DNA of 39,046 nucleotides from Acholeplasmataceae bacterium (GTDB lineage: Bacteria; Bacillota_I; Bacilli_A; Acholeplasmatales; Acholeplasmataceae). The stretch is taken from NCBI GenBank assembly GCA_016934015.1, contig JAFGTQ010000012.1, forward strand, positions 1 to 39,046. Reading direction: 5' to 3'. The stretch's first letter is position 1, and the number at the start of each line of letters is the position of its first letter. The notes under the pieces are model-generated. The model saw nothing but the letters and a program-made list of their open reading frames with translations. It made no database searches and was not told the origin of the DNA. Shown piece after piece: positions 1 to 8,050 of this stretch. The translations under genes and the position numbers were made by a program.

Positions 1-262
1 CATTCATCGTGACTTTTAATAAATTTAAATAAACAATATGTTTGACTGTCTTATGATTATCTGCAAAAAAAGCGATTGTTTCCTCTAAATCTTGACTAAG
101 TGAAAAATGATACTCTTGAACAATATTATCGCCCACTTCTGCTAACATCATGTTTAAAAGTCTTTGCTCAACTTGGCTAGGCTCTCCATCCACAGAAACC
201 ATATGCATGGCTAAATCTAAAAACTTGAGTTTTTCCTTCCGATTAAGTAGTGATAGTAACAT
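1..262 (-). CDS. hypothetical protein, partial (TerB-like helical)
   Basis: Open frame from an ATG at 262 running off the left edge of the window, 87 codons visible. It begins MLLSLLNRKEKLKFLDLAMHM and continues with VSVDGEPSQVEQRLLNMM. The pattern of a hydrophobic helix, then a DGE turn, then a helix with a glutamate resembles TerB/co-chaperone-like all-helical domains, but the match is weak and no function is claimed. The start is well supported: GGAGG lies 8 nt upstream. The gene overlaps the end of the upstream methyltransferase gene by 20 nt, so it is probably the last visible gene of the ecfA1-to-trmN6 operon. The C-terminus is outside the window. Confidence 0.6.
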   Translation of the reverse strand, partial: MLLSLLNRKEKLKFLDLAMHMVSVDGEPSQVEQRLLNMMLAEVGDNIVQEYHFSLSQDLEETIAFFADNHKTVKHIVYLNLLKVTMN

Positions 263-965
263 CTTTTCCACCTCCATAAATCTGAATTAATTCTTTCGTC
301 ATAATATGTTTATCATGATATAAAATCAATGGTGGTTCAACGACTAACCCGGGATTTCCATTTTTCATTGCTTCAATTAAAACGTGATTCGCTTGTTTAT
401 GTAAATATGGATGGACAAACCGAATGCGTTTAATCACCATCTGATTGTTTCCCATTATTTTTACAACTTCTTCAAAACGATCAGGCCTATGAATTAAAGA
501 CATATACCCTCCATTTTTCAAGAAAGAAGATGCTTTTTGTATCAATTCTTCAAGGGTAAGCTTAATTTCATGACGTGCAACCATATCTTCTTCAGTTGTT
601 GATAAATGGCTTTCTTCATCAACTCTAAAAAAGGGTGGATTGCTTATAATATAATCAACATCTTTAAATTTAAGTTCACGAACATCAGATAAAACACACG
701 ATAGTTGTGACTCTAAATGGTTGATTTCTATATTTCGAACAGCTTGTAAATATCTATTTTCTTGAATCTCAATTCCAGTGATTTTAGACTTTGTCTTACG
801 GCTTAAATAAAGCATGAGACCACCAACACCTGTTCCAATGTCTAAAATATGTTTTGTTCGATAAGGGATTTTTGCAAAATTTGCAAGTAAAATTGTATCT
901 AAATTAAAGGCTTGACTTTCGGTTTGTTCAATCCATAAATCAGTCCCAATCAATGTTCTTAACAT
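243..965 (-). CDS. tRNA1(Val) (adenine(37)-N6)-methyltransferase-like protein (YabB/TrmN6 family)
   Basis: Class I SAM-dependent methyltransferase of about 240 aa. SAM-binding motif I reads ILDIGTGVG, and the N6-adenine methyltransferase signature NPPF appears in YIISNPPFF near residue 110. The family relatives are E. coli TrmN6 and B. subtilis YabB, which modify A37 of tRNA1(Val); the substrate here is inferred. The ATG at 965 comes 1 nt after the ricT stop (TAAcATG), consistent with translational coupling. A TTG at 989 inside ricT would add eight residues, and neither start has a clear Shine-Dalgarno. The gene follows ricT, as in the Bacillus yaaT-yabA-yabB cluster, but yabA is absent. Confidence 0.85.
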   Translation of the reverse strand: MLRTLIGTDLWIEQTESQAFNLDTILLANFAKIPYRTKHILDIGTGVGGLMLYLSRKTKSKITGIEIQENRYLQAVRNIEINHLESQLSCVLSDVRELKFKDVDYIISNPPFFRVDEESHLSTTEEDMVARHEIKLTLEELIQKASSFLKNGGYMSLIHRPDRFEEVVKIMGNNQMVIKRIRFVHPYLHKQANHVLIEAMKNGNPGLVVEPPLILYHDKHIMTKELIQIYGGGKDVTITT

Positions 966-966
966 G

Positions 967-1761
967 TTATACTCGTTTGACTTGGTCAACTGTTAACCAT
1001 TCAATTTTTCCATCCTCTGGATAACGGACTTTAACCTTTTGGGCAATAATATTTAAATCAATGACATAGCCTGTCCCATTTTCAGTTATAACATTTTCGT
1101 TCATGTCGGGCATTAATTCTTTTAATTCGGTGTACGTTTCATCCTCATATTTGATACAGCATAGTAATTTACCACACACACCTGAAATTTTTTGTGGATT
1201 TAAAGCGATGTTTTGATTTTTCGCCATCTTAATCGATACCGTATCAAATTCACCAATAAATGTTGCACAACACAAAATCAATCCACAAGGTCCGATACCA
1301 CCAATCATCTTGGCTGCATCGCGTGGGCCGATTTGACGTAATTCAATTCTTGTGTGATAAACTTCGCTAAGATCACGTACAAGATTTCTAAAATCAACAC
1401 GTGTCTCAGATTCAAAATAAATGACTAATCGTTTGCGATCTAATGTATATTCAGCACCTAACACTTTAATTTCAAGATCGTTTTGATGAGCTAAAACTTT
1501 CGCTTTATCAACAATCGAAAATTCGAGTGTTTGGTTGTATTCATCTTCTTTAATATCTTCTTCTGTTGCCATACGAATAATAGGTTTTAACTCGGAAATT
1601 AAATCAGTTTCTTCAATTTCCTTCAGTAAATAAACATTTCCAATTTCAATCCCTCGAGATGTCTCAACGACAACGCGATCTTTAGGATTGATTTCTAATC
1701 CTTCGTATGAAAAATAATATTTCTTTCCAGCTTCTTTAAACTGAACGAGTGCTACTTTCAA
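967..1761 (-). CDS. ricT: RicT/YaaT, PSP1-domain regulator of RNase Y
   Basis: About 264 aa with the PSP1 domain and the conserved cysteine clusters GPCGLILCC and CGKLLCC (six cysteines). In the B. subtilis RicAFT complex these cysteines bind Fe-S clusters, and the complex promotes mRNA processing by RNase Y (established for the family). The open frame extends to a GTG at 1770, but the AGAGGTG that includes that codon is better read as the Shine-Dalgarno for the TTG at 1761. That start gives MKVALVQFKEAGKKYYF, which matches the Bacillus N-terminus in length. The ribosome-binding site lies within the end of holB, so the genes are coupled. In Bacillus the gene affects sporulation and competence; here a core RNA-turnover role is more likely. 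Confidence 0.9.
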   Translation of the reverse strand: MKVALVQFKEAGKKYYFSYEGLEINPKDRVVVETSRGIEIGNVYLLKEIEETDLISELKPIIRMATEEDIKEDEYNQTLEFSIVDKAKVLAHQNDLEIKVLGAEYTLDRKRLVIYFESETRVDFRNLVRDLSEVYHTRIELRQIGPRDAAKMIGGIGPCGLILCCATFIGEFDTVSIKMAKNQNIALNPQKISGVCGKLLCCIKYEDETYTELKELMPDMNENVITENGTGYVIDLNIIAQKVKVRYPEDGKIEWLTVDQVKRV

Positions 1762-1766
1762 ATGAA

Positions 1767-2711
1767 TCACCTCTTTTGTTCTAAAATGTGTGCTAACTCC
1801 TCAAGTGCTAATTCAAGGTTTATATAATAACTTTGGTGTTTTAATATAGTTTGAATTTGATCAATGAGATCATGGATATCAGAAATTTCCATATGGTCGC
1901 TTTGAATTTGAATATCAGACCTCAAAAATGTATAGGTTATTTCTTGGTGGATCTTATAATGAACGAGATCGAGTAAATAAAGTAAGATGAGTTCTAAAAA
2001 GTTTTTGAAAAAGTCGCGTTCTTGAGTCAAAAATGCACTTTTTTCTGCCAAGTATAGCGGATACGATATTTCCGGAAATGTCCATTTTTTAATGAGATCT
2101 TCGATAATATTAATTAGTTCAACAAAATTTGGATTTTCAGATAGTAGAATGGCTTCCTCTAAATCTTTTGTTAAATAAGGAGCGAGAATCGCTACCCTCT
2201 CTTCTACATTTCTTTCCAAGAGTTCATTTTCAAGATCTTTTTCGTTGATGCTTTTTAAATGAATGATTTGACTTCTAGAGCATATGGTGGTTAAAACATC
2301 ATCAATATTTTCTGTCAATAAAAATCCATAAACTTTTTGACTTTGTGGTTCTTCCATAAATTTAAGTAAACTATTTGCAGCACCTTGACTTATCTTTTCG
2401 ATACTTTTGATGATATAAATTCTTGGCCCACTCACCAATGCGGTTTTGGAAAACTCATTTTGGAGCATCAAAATTTGTTCTTTTTTAATGACGAGTCCTT
2501 CAGGTTCAATTACCATCACGTTAGCTAACTTTCGTTCTTGGATTTGTTGTTTGAGATGAGATACATCAGTACGTTGTTGAGAAAGTATTAAAAATGTTAC
2601 ATCATCAACAAGTTGGGATTTTCCGCTCCCTTTAGGTCCGCTAATTAAATATAGATGTGCAAGTCGATTTTTTTTAATGGTTTGTTCAAAAAAATGAAGT
2701 GCTTGTTTCAT
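1767..2711 (-). CDS. holB: DNA polymerase III delta-prime subunit
   Basis: 314 aa, an AAA+ clamp-loader subunit that helps load the beta sliding clamp. The Walker A-type loop is GPKGSGKSQ (about residues 25-33). The conserved region IYIIKSIEKISQGAANSLL is followed by KFMEEP and the SRC-like CSRSQ sensor. Position between tmk and ricT is the classical Bacillus context. Notably, the segment after the P-loop has no cysteines, whereas delta-prime and gamma/tau subunits normally carry a four-Cys zinc module there. The start ATG overlaps the tmk stop by 4 nt (ATGA). Confidence 0.92.
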   Translation of the reverse strand: MKQALHFFEQTIKKNRLAHLYLISGPKGSGKSQLVDDVTFLILSQQRTDVSHLKQQIQERKLANVMVIEPEGLVIKKEQILMLQNEFSKTALVSGPRIYIIKSIEKISQGAANSLLKFMEEPQSQKVYGFLLTENIDDVLTTICSRSQIIHLKSINEKDLENELLERNVEERVAILAPYLTKDLEEAILLSENPNFVELINIIEDLIKKWTFPEISYPLYLAEKSAFLTQERDFFKNFLELILLYLLDLVHYKIHQEITYTFLRSDIQIQSDHMEISDIHDLIDQIQTILKHQSYYINLELALEELAHILEQKR

Positions 2712-3310
2712 AGTCTCGCCTGTATCTCGTTCAAAATTTGACCTAAGATTTCATCAATGGACTGATCCCCGTTAATCGTGATTATCCGATTCGGATACTT
2801 CTTATAAACTTCGAGGTATCCTTCTCTTACACGATCATGAAATTCTCTAGTTTCTTGGTCAAGTCGATCGTATTTATCGCGGTTTTCAATTCTTTTCATA
2901 CCCACTTTTGGATCTAAATCGATATAGAACGTTAAATCAGGTAAATGTTTAACGGCATACGCATTAATATTTAAAACAAAATCAAACCCTAATCCTCTCG
3001 CATATGCTTGATAGGCTAAAGAACTATCTAAAAAACGATCACATAAAACAATTTTATCTTGTTTTAATGCTGGAAGTATTACTTCATCTAAATGCTGAGC
3101 TCTTGAAGCAGCAAGTAATAAGGCTTCAGTAGTGGGTGTGACGCCTTGATATTTAGGATTTAAAATGATATCACGAATAGCTTCAGCAATAGCGCTGCCA
3201 CCTGGTTCACGTGTCGTCACTACTTCATGGTTCTTCCGTAGAAATTCAGCAATCTTCGCAATTAATGTTGTCTTACCAGTTCCTTCTCCGCCTTCAAATG
3301 TGATAAACAT
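2708..3310 (-). CDS. tmk: thymidylate kinase
   Basis: 200 aa. Phosphorylates dTMP to dTDP for DNA synthesis. P-loop GGEGTGKTT is at the N-terminus, followed by the TREPGG substrate loop and the DRFLDSSLAYQ motif containing the DR(Y/F) signature. The ATG at 3310 is preferred (MFITFEGGEG), with GAGGTGA about 5 nt upstream. An in-frame GTG at 3319 would fall inside that Shine-Dalgarno. The 3' end overlaps holB by 4 nt. The short gap to truA (about 21 nt) makes it part of the same operon. Confidence 0.95.
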   Translation of the reverse strand: MFITFEGGEGTGKTTLIAKIAEFLRKNHEVVTTREPGGSAIAEAIRDIILNPKYQGVTPTTEALLLAASRAQHLDEVILPALKQDKIVLCDRFLDSSLAYQAYARGLGFDFVLNINAYAVKHLPDLTFYIDLDPKVGMKRIENRDKYDRLDQETREFHDRVREGYLEVYKKYPNRIITINGDQSIDEILGQILNEIQARL

Positions 3311-3331
3311 TTTTCTCACCTCGTCTTATAA

Positions 3332-4057
3332 TCAATAGTTAATCTTTACTAAAAATAATCCCCGAGCTTCAGCTGTCTTTCCAGCGAGCTTCCTATTTTG
3401 CGTTTCAAGTATTTCTTGAATGATTGAAACATCTAAGCGATGTAATCCGATTTCAATCAATGTTCCCATCATTGATCTGACCATGTATTTTAAAAAACTA
3501 TTTCCGTGAAATATAAAAATATAATGTTTCTTCGTTTCTTTAAACGTTATTTTATGGATAGTCTTTATGGTGGGTTTACCTTTAACGTGTTGACAGAATC
3601 CTTTAAAATCGTGTGTTCCTTCTAAATCTTTAATTGCCATTTTCATGGATTCAATATCAAGATTCTTCATATAAACTTCATAACGTTGTGTAAATGGTGT
3701 TGATGGATTTTTAGCAATCACATATTTATAGATTTTCGACTTTGCGCTATGTCTTGCATGAAAATCATGAGATACATGTTTGACTTTTAAAATCCGAATA
3801 TCCAAAGGCAAACGATCATTAAGTGCTCTTACCCAAGTTTCGGGTTCTATTCCAAGATGACTATCAAAATGAAATGTTTGGCCTAAGGCGTGGACACCTT
3901 TATCCGTTCGTCCTGCACTATGTATTTGAATTTCAGTTTGTGTCATTAAACGAAACGCTTTTTCAATGATATTTTGAATTCCTACGCCATTCGTTTGACG
4001 TTGAAATCCATTGTAGTTTAAGCCATCATAGGCAACAATAGCAAGATATCTCATCAT
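3332..4057 (-). CDS. truA: tRNA pseudouridine(38-40) synthase
   Basis: 241 aa. Isomerises uridines 38-40 in the anticodon arm of many tRNAs. The catalytic aspartate is in AGRTDKGVHA, around residue 53; other family blocks are YDGLNYNGFQRQ at the N-terminus and FLKYMVRSMMGTL near the C-terminus. The start overlaps the ecfT stop by one nucleotide (TAATG), with a second ATG immediately after. There is no obvious Shine-Dalgarno, so translational coupling to ecfT is likely. In Bacillus truA is followed by rplM-rpsI; here tmk follows instead. Confidence 0.95.
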   Translation of the reverse strand: MMRYLAIVAYDGLNYNGFQRQTNGVGIQNIIEKAFRLMTQTEIQIHSAGRTDKGVHALGQTFHFDSHLGIEPETWVRALNDRLPLDIRILKVKHVSHDFHARHSAKSKIYKYVIAKNPSTPFTQRYEVYMKNLDIESMKMAIKDLEGTHDFKGFCQHVKGKPTIKTIHKITFKETKKHYIFIFHGNSFLKYMVRSMMGTLIEIGLHRLDVSIIQEILETQNRKLAGKTAEARGLFLVKINY

Positions 4058-5034
4058 TATAAGGTTTTTACGACAATGATTATCGCTAAAATAATTAAAG
4101 AAATAACAAGTGTTGCAATATCTGAAAATCCGATGCGATATTCATCGATTTTTGTACGCTTAGCACCGATAACATAGCCTCTAACTTCCATCGCATTCCC
4201 AAGATCTTCTGCTCGTTTGAATGATATAACAAAGACAGGAATTAAAAGAGAAATGATTTGAACGATTTTCTCTTTAAACTTACTTTCTTTAAAATCTACA
4301 CCTCTTGAAGCTTGAGCTTTCATGATTTTTTCTGTTTCGCCCAACAATGTTGGAATATATCTAAGCGTTAAAGATAACATCATTGCCATAACATCGACAG
4401 GAACTTTAATGATTTTAAGTGGTCGAAGTAATGCCTCAATCGCAAAATTTAAATCGGTAGTCATCGTCGTAAATGTCAAGAGTGATGTCATAATAATAAC
4501 GTTTGTAATTCTAACGAAAATAAACAATGCACGCATTAATCCGTCCGTGTGAATATCAAGTGTGTAGGAAGTAAATGGCACGTAGGGGAGGTATGCTTGT
4601 AAAACAAAAACCATTAAAACAGCTGCGAAAAAATAAATGATTTTAAACCGAACATACTTCTTAGACCATTGATAAAAAATAATGAATAAAATAATCGCGA
4701 TAATCGATGTTAATGAAATATACATTGGAATTGATGCAAGTATATCTCCGCTTTTAACATAAAAAACCTGAATGATAAATGTAAATGTCAGTAAAAATAC
4801 AATTGGTCTAAGTCCATTTAATACTTTTCGAATGGGTATGCCTGTCGAATAAGTTAATGCCATTACACCGATAAATATGACACCCATCGAAATGAGTGGA
4901 ATCAAATCGTGTGATATTGGTATAACAAAGGTTGCAACTAACAAAACAACTAAACTTAAAAGCTTAATTCGCGGATCTAGTCTATGTAACCAGGAATCAC
5001 CGGGTATATATTGGCCAATCGTGATGTTATTCAT
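4057..5034 (-). CDS. ecfT: ECF transporter transmembrane subunit EcfT (enlarged)
   Basis: 325 aa integral membrane protein that links the two ATPases to interchangeable substrate-binding S components for vitamin or metal uptake. The two Ala-Arg-Gly coupling motifs are present as AQASRGVDF and AMEVRGY, with KRAEDL between them. The N-terminal YIPGDSWLHRLDPRIKL block is typical. The protein is about 60 residues longer than usual Firmicute EcfT (about 265 aa). The extra segment, about residues 99-157, is hydrophobic and could form two additional membrane helices. Start supported by AAAGGAGG 8 nt upstream; overlaps ecfA2 by 8 nt. No S component is encoded in the window. Confidence 0.93.
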   Translation of the reverse strand: MNNITIGQYIPGDSWLHRLDPRIKLLSLVVLLVATFVIPISHDLIPLISMGVIFIGVMALTYSTGIPIRKVLNGLRPIVFLLTFTFIIQVFYVKSGDILASIPMYISLTSIIAIILFIIFYQWSKKYVRFKIIYFFAAVLMVFVLQAYLPYVPFTSYTLDIHTDGLMRALFIFVRITNVIIMTSLLTFTTMTTDLNFAIEALLRPLKIIKVPVDVMAMMLSLTLRYIPTLLGETEKIMKAQASRGVDFKESKFKEKIVQIISLLIPVFVISFKRAEDLGNAMEVRGYVIGAKRTKIDEYRIGFSDIATLVISLIILAIIIVVKTL

Positions 5035-5875
5035 GATTTACCTCCTTTAAATAAGCAAGGAGACTTGAAAAATCATATTTTGGTTCGAATGGTAGTCCAA
5101 TGGTTTCTTCTAAATGCTTTAATATTTTTAATGGCGTTGGATAATCTAAGTGGTATAGATTGAAATCGGGGTGTGTAAAAAGATCTTCCTTTTTACCGTC
5201 AAATACAATGTGTCCTTCGCTTAAAACAATCACTCGTTTTGCATATTCAGATACCAAATCCATATCATGAGTGATCAATATAATTGTTTTATTTTCTTTT
5301 TCGTGAATTTCTTTAAAGATTTCCATCAGGTCATTTCGACCTTTTGGATCCAAACCTCGTGTAGGTTCATCAAGAACTAAAATTTCTGGTTCCATCGCTA
5401 AAATTCCAGCAACAGCAACTCTTCTCATTTGGCCACCACTTATTCTAAAAGGTGATTGTTCATATAGTGATTCATCAATTCCAACTATAGATGCTGCCCT
5501 TTTCGCACTTTCAAGTGCATGACTTGAGGTTTCTTTAAAATTTTTAGGACCAAACATAATATCTTTAATAATCGTTTCTTCAAAAAGTTGATATTCAGGA
5601 AACTGAAAGACAAGACCAACTTTTTGTCTTAAATAATTAATTTTTTCGCTTTTTTTAGGTGGTAATTGTTGTCCAAAAACAATAACATTCCCTTCATTTG
5701 GCAACAATAACGCATTCATATGTTGAACAAGTGTCGATTTCCCTGAACCTGTATGACCTACGATTGCGATGAATTCACCTTGAGCTTCAATATTTAGATT
5801 AATGTTCTTAATAGCATCATAACTTTTTTTGAAGACTTTATAGGCGTAACCTACATTTTTGAATTGTATGCCCAT
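5027..5875 (-). CDS. ecfA2: ECF transporter ATPase EcfA2
   Basis: 282 aa ABC ATPase. Walker A GHTGSGKST is near residue 40, the signature is ISGGQMRRVAVAG, Walker B is ILVLDEPTRGLDP and the H-loop is in ILITHDMD. The MRR form of the signature and the second position in the pair identify it as EcfA2 rather than EcfA1. It forms a heterodimer with EcfA1 that energises EcfT. GGAGG lies 4 nt before the ATG. It overlaps both ecfA1 (25 nt) and ecfT (8 nt), implying stoichiometric synthesis. Confidence 0.95.
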   Translation of the reverse strand: MGIQFKNVGYAYKVFKKSYDAIKNINLNIEAQGEFIAIVGHTGSGKSTLVQHMNALLLPNEGNVIVFGQQLPPKKSEKINYLRQKVGLVFQFPEYQLFEETIIKDIMFGPKNFKETSSHALESAKRAASIVGIDESLYEQSPFRISGGQMRRVAVAGILAMEPEILVLDEPTRGLDPKGRNDLMEIFKEIHEKENKTIILITHDMDLVSEYAKRVIVLSEGHIVFDGKKEDLFTHPDFNLYHLDYPTPLKILKHLEETIGLPFEPKYDFSSLLAYLKEVNHE

Positions 5876-6654
5876 AGCGCCTCCAAAAGTTTTGTATCCT
5901 CAGGTTTTTGTCTTGTAACTTCATTAAACAAAGCGAGTTCAAAAGGCAACTCAAGATGAGAAGACTTTAAAAGTTCTTCTTCTTTGAACACATCTTTGGG
6001 CAGACCTTCTAGAATGACTTTTCCATCTTTCAATACGATTAAATGATCACTCTGCGCTGCAAAAGATAAATCATGCGTAATCGTAATGATTGTTTTATTC
6101 ATATGTTTATTTAAATGCTTAATTAATTCAATAATTTCTAATGTTCCTTCAGGATCAAGCATCGAAGTTGCTTCATCCAGAATTAATATATCTTGTTCCA
6201 TCGCGAGAGCTCCTGCAATGGCAACTCTTTGTTTTTGTCCACCAGACAACTGGTGAGGTTCTTTATCTAAAAACTCTTCCATATTGACCAATCTTGCATA
6301 TTGCATAATTTTTTGTTTCATTTGATCATGAGGAATACATTGGTTTTCTAGACCAAAAGCGATGTCATGTTTTACCGTGACACCTACAAATTGGTTATCT
6401 GGATTTTGAAAGACTATACCAATTTTTTTTCTTATTTTCGATAAATTATCTTCATTCAATGGTAGTTCATCAATTGTAATTGTTCCTTTTGATGGCGATA
6501 ACAATCCAACCATAAGTTTGGATAGTGTTGATTTCCCTGATCCGTTATGCCCTAAAATGGATGTCCAAGACCCTTTTTCTATGTTCAAAGAAACTTCAGA
6601 TAAAGCATCATCCAATCGGTTGTATGAAAAGCTAACGTCTTCTATTTTTATCAT
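5851..6654 (-). CDS. ecfA1: ECF transporter ATPase EcfA1
   Basis: 267 aa ABC ATPase, first gene of the operon. Walker A is GHNGSGKST, the Q-loop region VFQNPDNQFVG, the signature LSGGQKQRVAIAG, Walker B ILILDEATSMLDP, and the H-loop ITITHDLS. The QKQR signature and the QNPDNQ block are typical of EcfA1. Partner of EcfA2 in the universal energising module of ECF importers. AGGTGA precedes the ATG by about 5 nt. A promoter candidate sits just upstream at 6682-6711. Confidence 0.95.
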   Translation of the reverse strand: MIKIEDVSFSYNRLDDALSEVSLNIEKGSWTSILGHNGSGKSTLSKLMVGLLSPSKGTITIDELPLNEDNLSKIRKKIGIVFQNPDNQFVGVTVKHDIAFGLENQCIPHDQMKQKIMQYARLVNMEEFLDKEPHQLSGGQKQRVAIAGALAMEQDILILDEATSMLDPEGTLEIIELIKHLNKHMNKTIITITHDLSFAAQSDHLIVLKDGKVILEGLPKDVFKEEELLKSSHLELPFELALFNEVTRQKPEDTKLLEALWAYNSKM

Positions 6655-6681
6655 GAGTTCACCTACATTTCGTACTTAATT

Positions 6682-6711
6682 ATTATATCATGTAAACTAG
6701 TTTTTTATAAA
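6682..6711 (-). promoter_or_regulatory. candidate promoter of the ecfA1 operon
   Basis: On the minus strand, a perfect TATAAT (-10, 6682-6687) is preceded after 18 nt by TTTATA (-35, 6706-6711, four of six matches to TTGACA). The -10 lies 27 nt upstream of the ecfA1 ATG. The -35 is weak, so the exact start is uncertain. Confidence 0.4.
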
Positions 6712-6749
6712 GTGATACAGTGTGAAATCCAAAAATAGGTTTGATTTAC

Positions 6750-6764
6750 TTTAACAAAGTTAAA
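6750..6764. repeat. inverted repeat in the divergent ecfA1/trxA intergenic region
   Basis: TTTAAC, AAA, GTTAAA: a perfect 6-bp inverted repeat with a 3-nt centre. It lies between the ecfA1 promoter candidate and the trxA promoter. It could be an operator, but nothing in the window names a regulator for it. The rest of the 218-bp spacer is AT-rich without a recognisable riboswitch. Confidence 0.3.
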
Positions 6765-6835
6765 ACATTTCATCGAGTGTTAAAAATTTAAATTTCTAAA
6801 AAGGTAAATAAGTGGCTTTTTCAATCTAAATTATT

Positions 6836-6841
6836 TATAAT
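6836..6841 (+). promoter_or_regulatory. -10 box of the trxA-trxB operon
   Basis: TATAAT at 6836-6841, 31 nt before the trxA ATG. No convincing -35 is seen at 16-18 nt spacing, so this is a tentative call. Confidence 0.4.
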
Positions 6842-6872
6842 AACTATAGCATTCAATTTTAGGAGAGATAAC

Positions 6873-7184
6873 ATGGTCGTCCATTTAACAAAAGAAAATT
6901 TTAAAAATGTAGTATTAGACACAAATAAGCCTGTTTTAGTCGAATTTTGGGCAACTTGGTGTTCACCTTGTCAACGTTTAGCACCGATACTAGATGATTT
7001 AGCAACAGATATTCACCCGCATGGTGTTGTCGCAAAACTTGATGTAGATGATCAATACGAGATTGCTGATGAATTCGGAATTATGAATATACCAACGATT
7101 ATATTATTTAAAGATGGTAAAATTGAAGATTCGATGTTAGGCATCCATTCCAAGGATACTTTAAAATCATTCATGGGTCTATGA
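6873..7184 (+). CDS. trxA: thioredoxin
   Basis: 103 aa, a complete single-domain thioredoxin for cytosolic protein disulfide reduction. The redox site is WCSPC (around residues 31-35), with Ser in place of the usual Gly of WCGPC. FWATWCSPCQRLAPIL and the cis-proline loop NIPTIILFKDG are both present. AGGAGAGA lies 4-5 nt before the ATG. The stop overlaps the start of the reductase gene by 4 nt (ATGA), so the pair is translated together. Confidence 0.95.
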   Translation: MVVHLTKENFKNVVLDTNKPVLVEFWATWCSPCQRLAPILDDLATDIHPHGVVAKLDVDDQYEIADEFGIMNIPTIILFKDGKIEDSMLGIHSKDTLKSFMGL

Positions 7185-8050
7185 ATCAAATCATTATTAT
7201 TGGAAAAGGTCCAGCGGGTATTTCTGCAGCTATTTATTTAAAAAGGGCGGGAGTTGATCCAATCGTTATCGGTAAAGATTTAGGTGCTTTAGGGGATTAT
7301 AAGAGTAGTATTGAAAATTACTATGGATTTGATACACCAATTGATGGGAAAAAATTAATTCAAGATGGTATTAAACAGGCTTTTTCACTAGGAGTTCGTA
7401 TTTTAGATGATACCGTAATATCGATTAAAGATAATGGATCTCACTTTTTAATTATTACAAAAAATGAGACTCTTGAAACAAAATCTGTTTTGCTTGCTAC
7501 AGGAAAAACAAGAGAAAATCTGACGATTCCGGGATATCGAAAATTTAGAGGAAAAGGCATTTCAATGTGTGCAACATGCGATGGCTATTTTTATCGAAGA
7601 AAAAAAATCGGAATCGTTGGCTGTGGCCAGTATATGAAACACGAACTTGAATACTTAAGTCGAATGACAAAAGATATCACAATTTTTACACATGGTAACA
7701 ATCTCGATGAAGACTTAGGATTTCCAATCATCGATGAACGTATTGTTGAATTTGGTGGAACTGATAAAATTGGTTTTGTTAAGACAGAAAAAGGAACTCA
7801 TGAAGTCGATGGTTTATTCATCGCTTTAGGAGCTCCAAGTTCATTAGAGTTTGCAAACCAATTAGGTTTGATTGTTGAAAAAGGCAACTTACTTGTTAAC
7901 CAAGAATATCAAACGAACGTTCCAGGAATATTTGCAGCAGGAGATATAATTGGAGGTAAACTCCAAATTGCTAAAGCTGTATATGATGGTATGGAAGTAG
8001 CTGATTACATCTATAAATATCTCAAAGATATAAACAAGAAAATGGCCTAA
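7181..8050 (+). CDS. thioredoxin reductase-like flavoprotein, probably NADPH-independent
   Basis: 289 aa, about 20 shorter than standard TrxB (about 310). The FAD-binding GKGPAGISAAIYLKRAG is at the N-terminus, the redox CATC occurs in CATCDGYFYRRK, and the C-terminal FAD motif is GIFAAGDI. The central domain is unusual. In place of the NADPH-binding GGGDSAxEE and HRRxxxR motifs of TrxB it has GCGQYMKHE and FTHGNNLD. Loss of those arginines is a hallmark of pyridine-nucleotide-independent reductases such as the ferredoxin-linked FFTR of clostridia. Overlap with trxA argues that thioredoxin is the substrate; the electron donor is inferred. The stop codon lies inside the terminator hairpin. Confidence 0.85.
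   Translation: MNQIIIIGKGPAGISAAIYLKRAGVDPIVIGKDLGALGDYKSSIENYYGFDTPIDGKKLIQDGIKQAFSLGVRILDDTVISIKDNGSHFLIITKNETLETKSVLLATGKTRENLTIPGYRKFRGKGISMCATCDGYFYRRKKIGIVGCGQYMKHELEYLSRMTKDITIFTHGNNLDEDLGFPIIDERIVEFGGTDKIGFVKTEKGTHEVDGLFIALGAPSSLEFANQLGLIVEKGNLLVNQEYQTNVPGIFAAGDIIGGKLQIAKAVYDGMEVADYIYKYLKDINKKMA

Noticed and set aside
6655-6872. Riboswitch upstream of the ecf operon or trxA
   Set aside because: Vitamin riboswitches are common near ECF genes, but the leader here is under 30 nt and no conserved core is seen.
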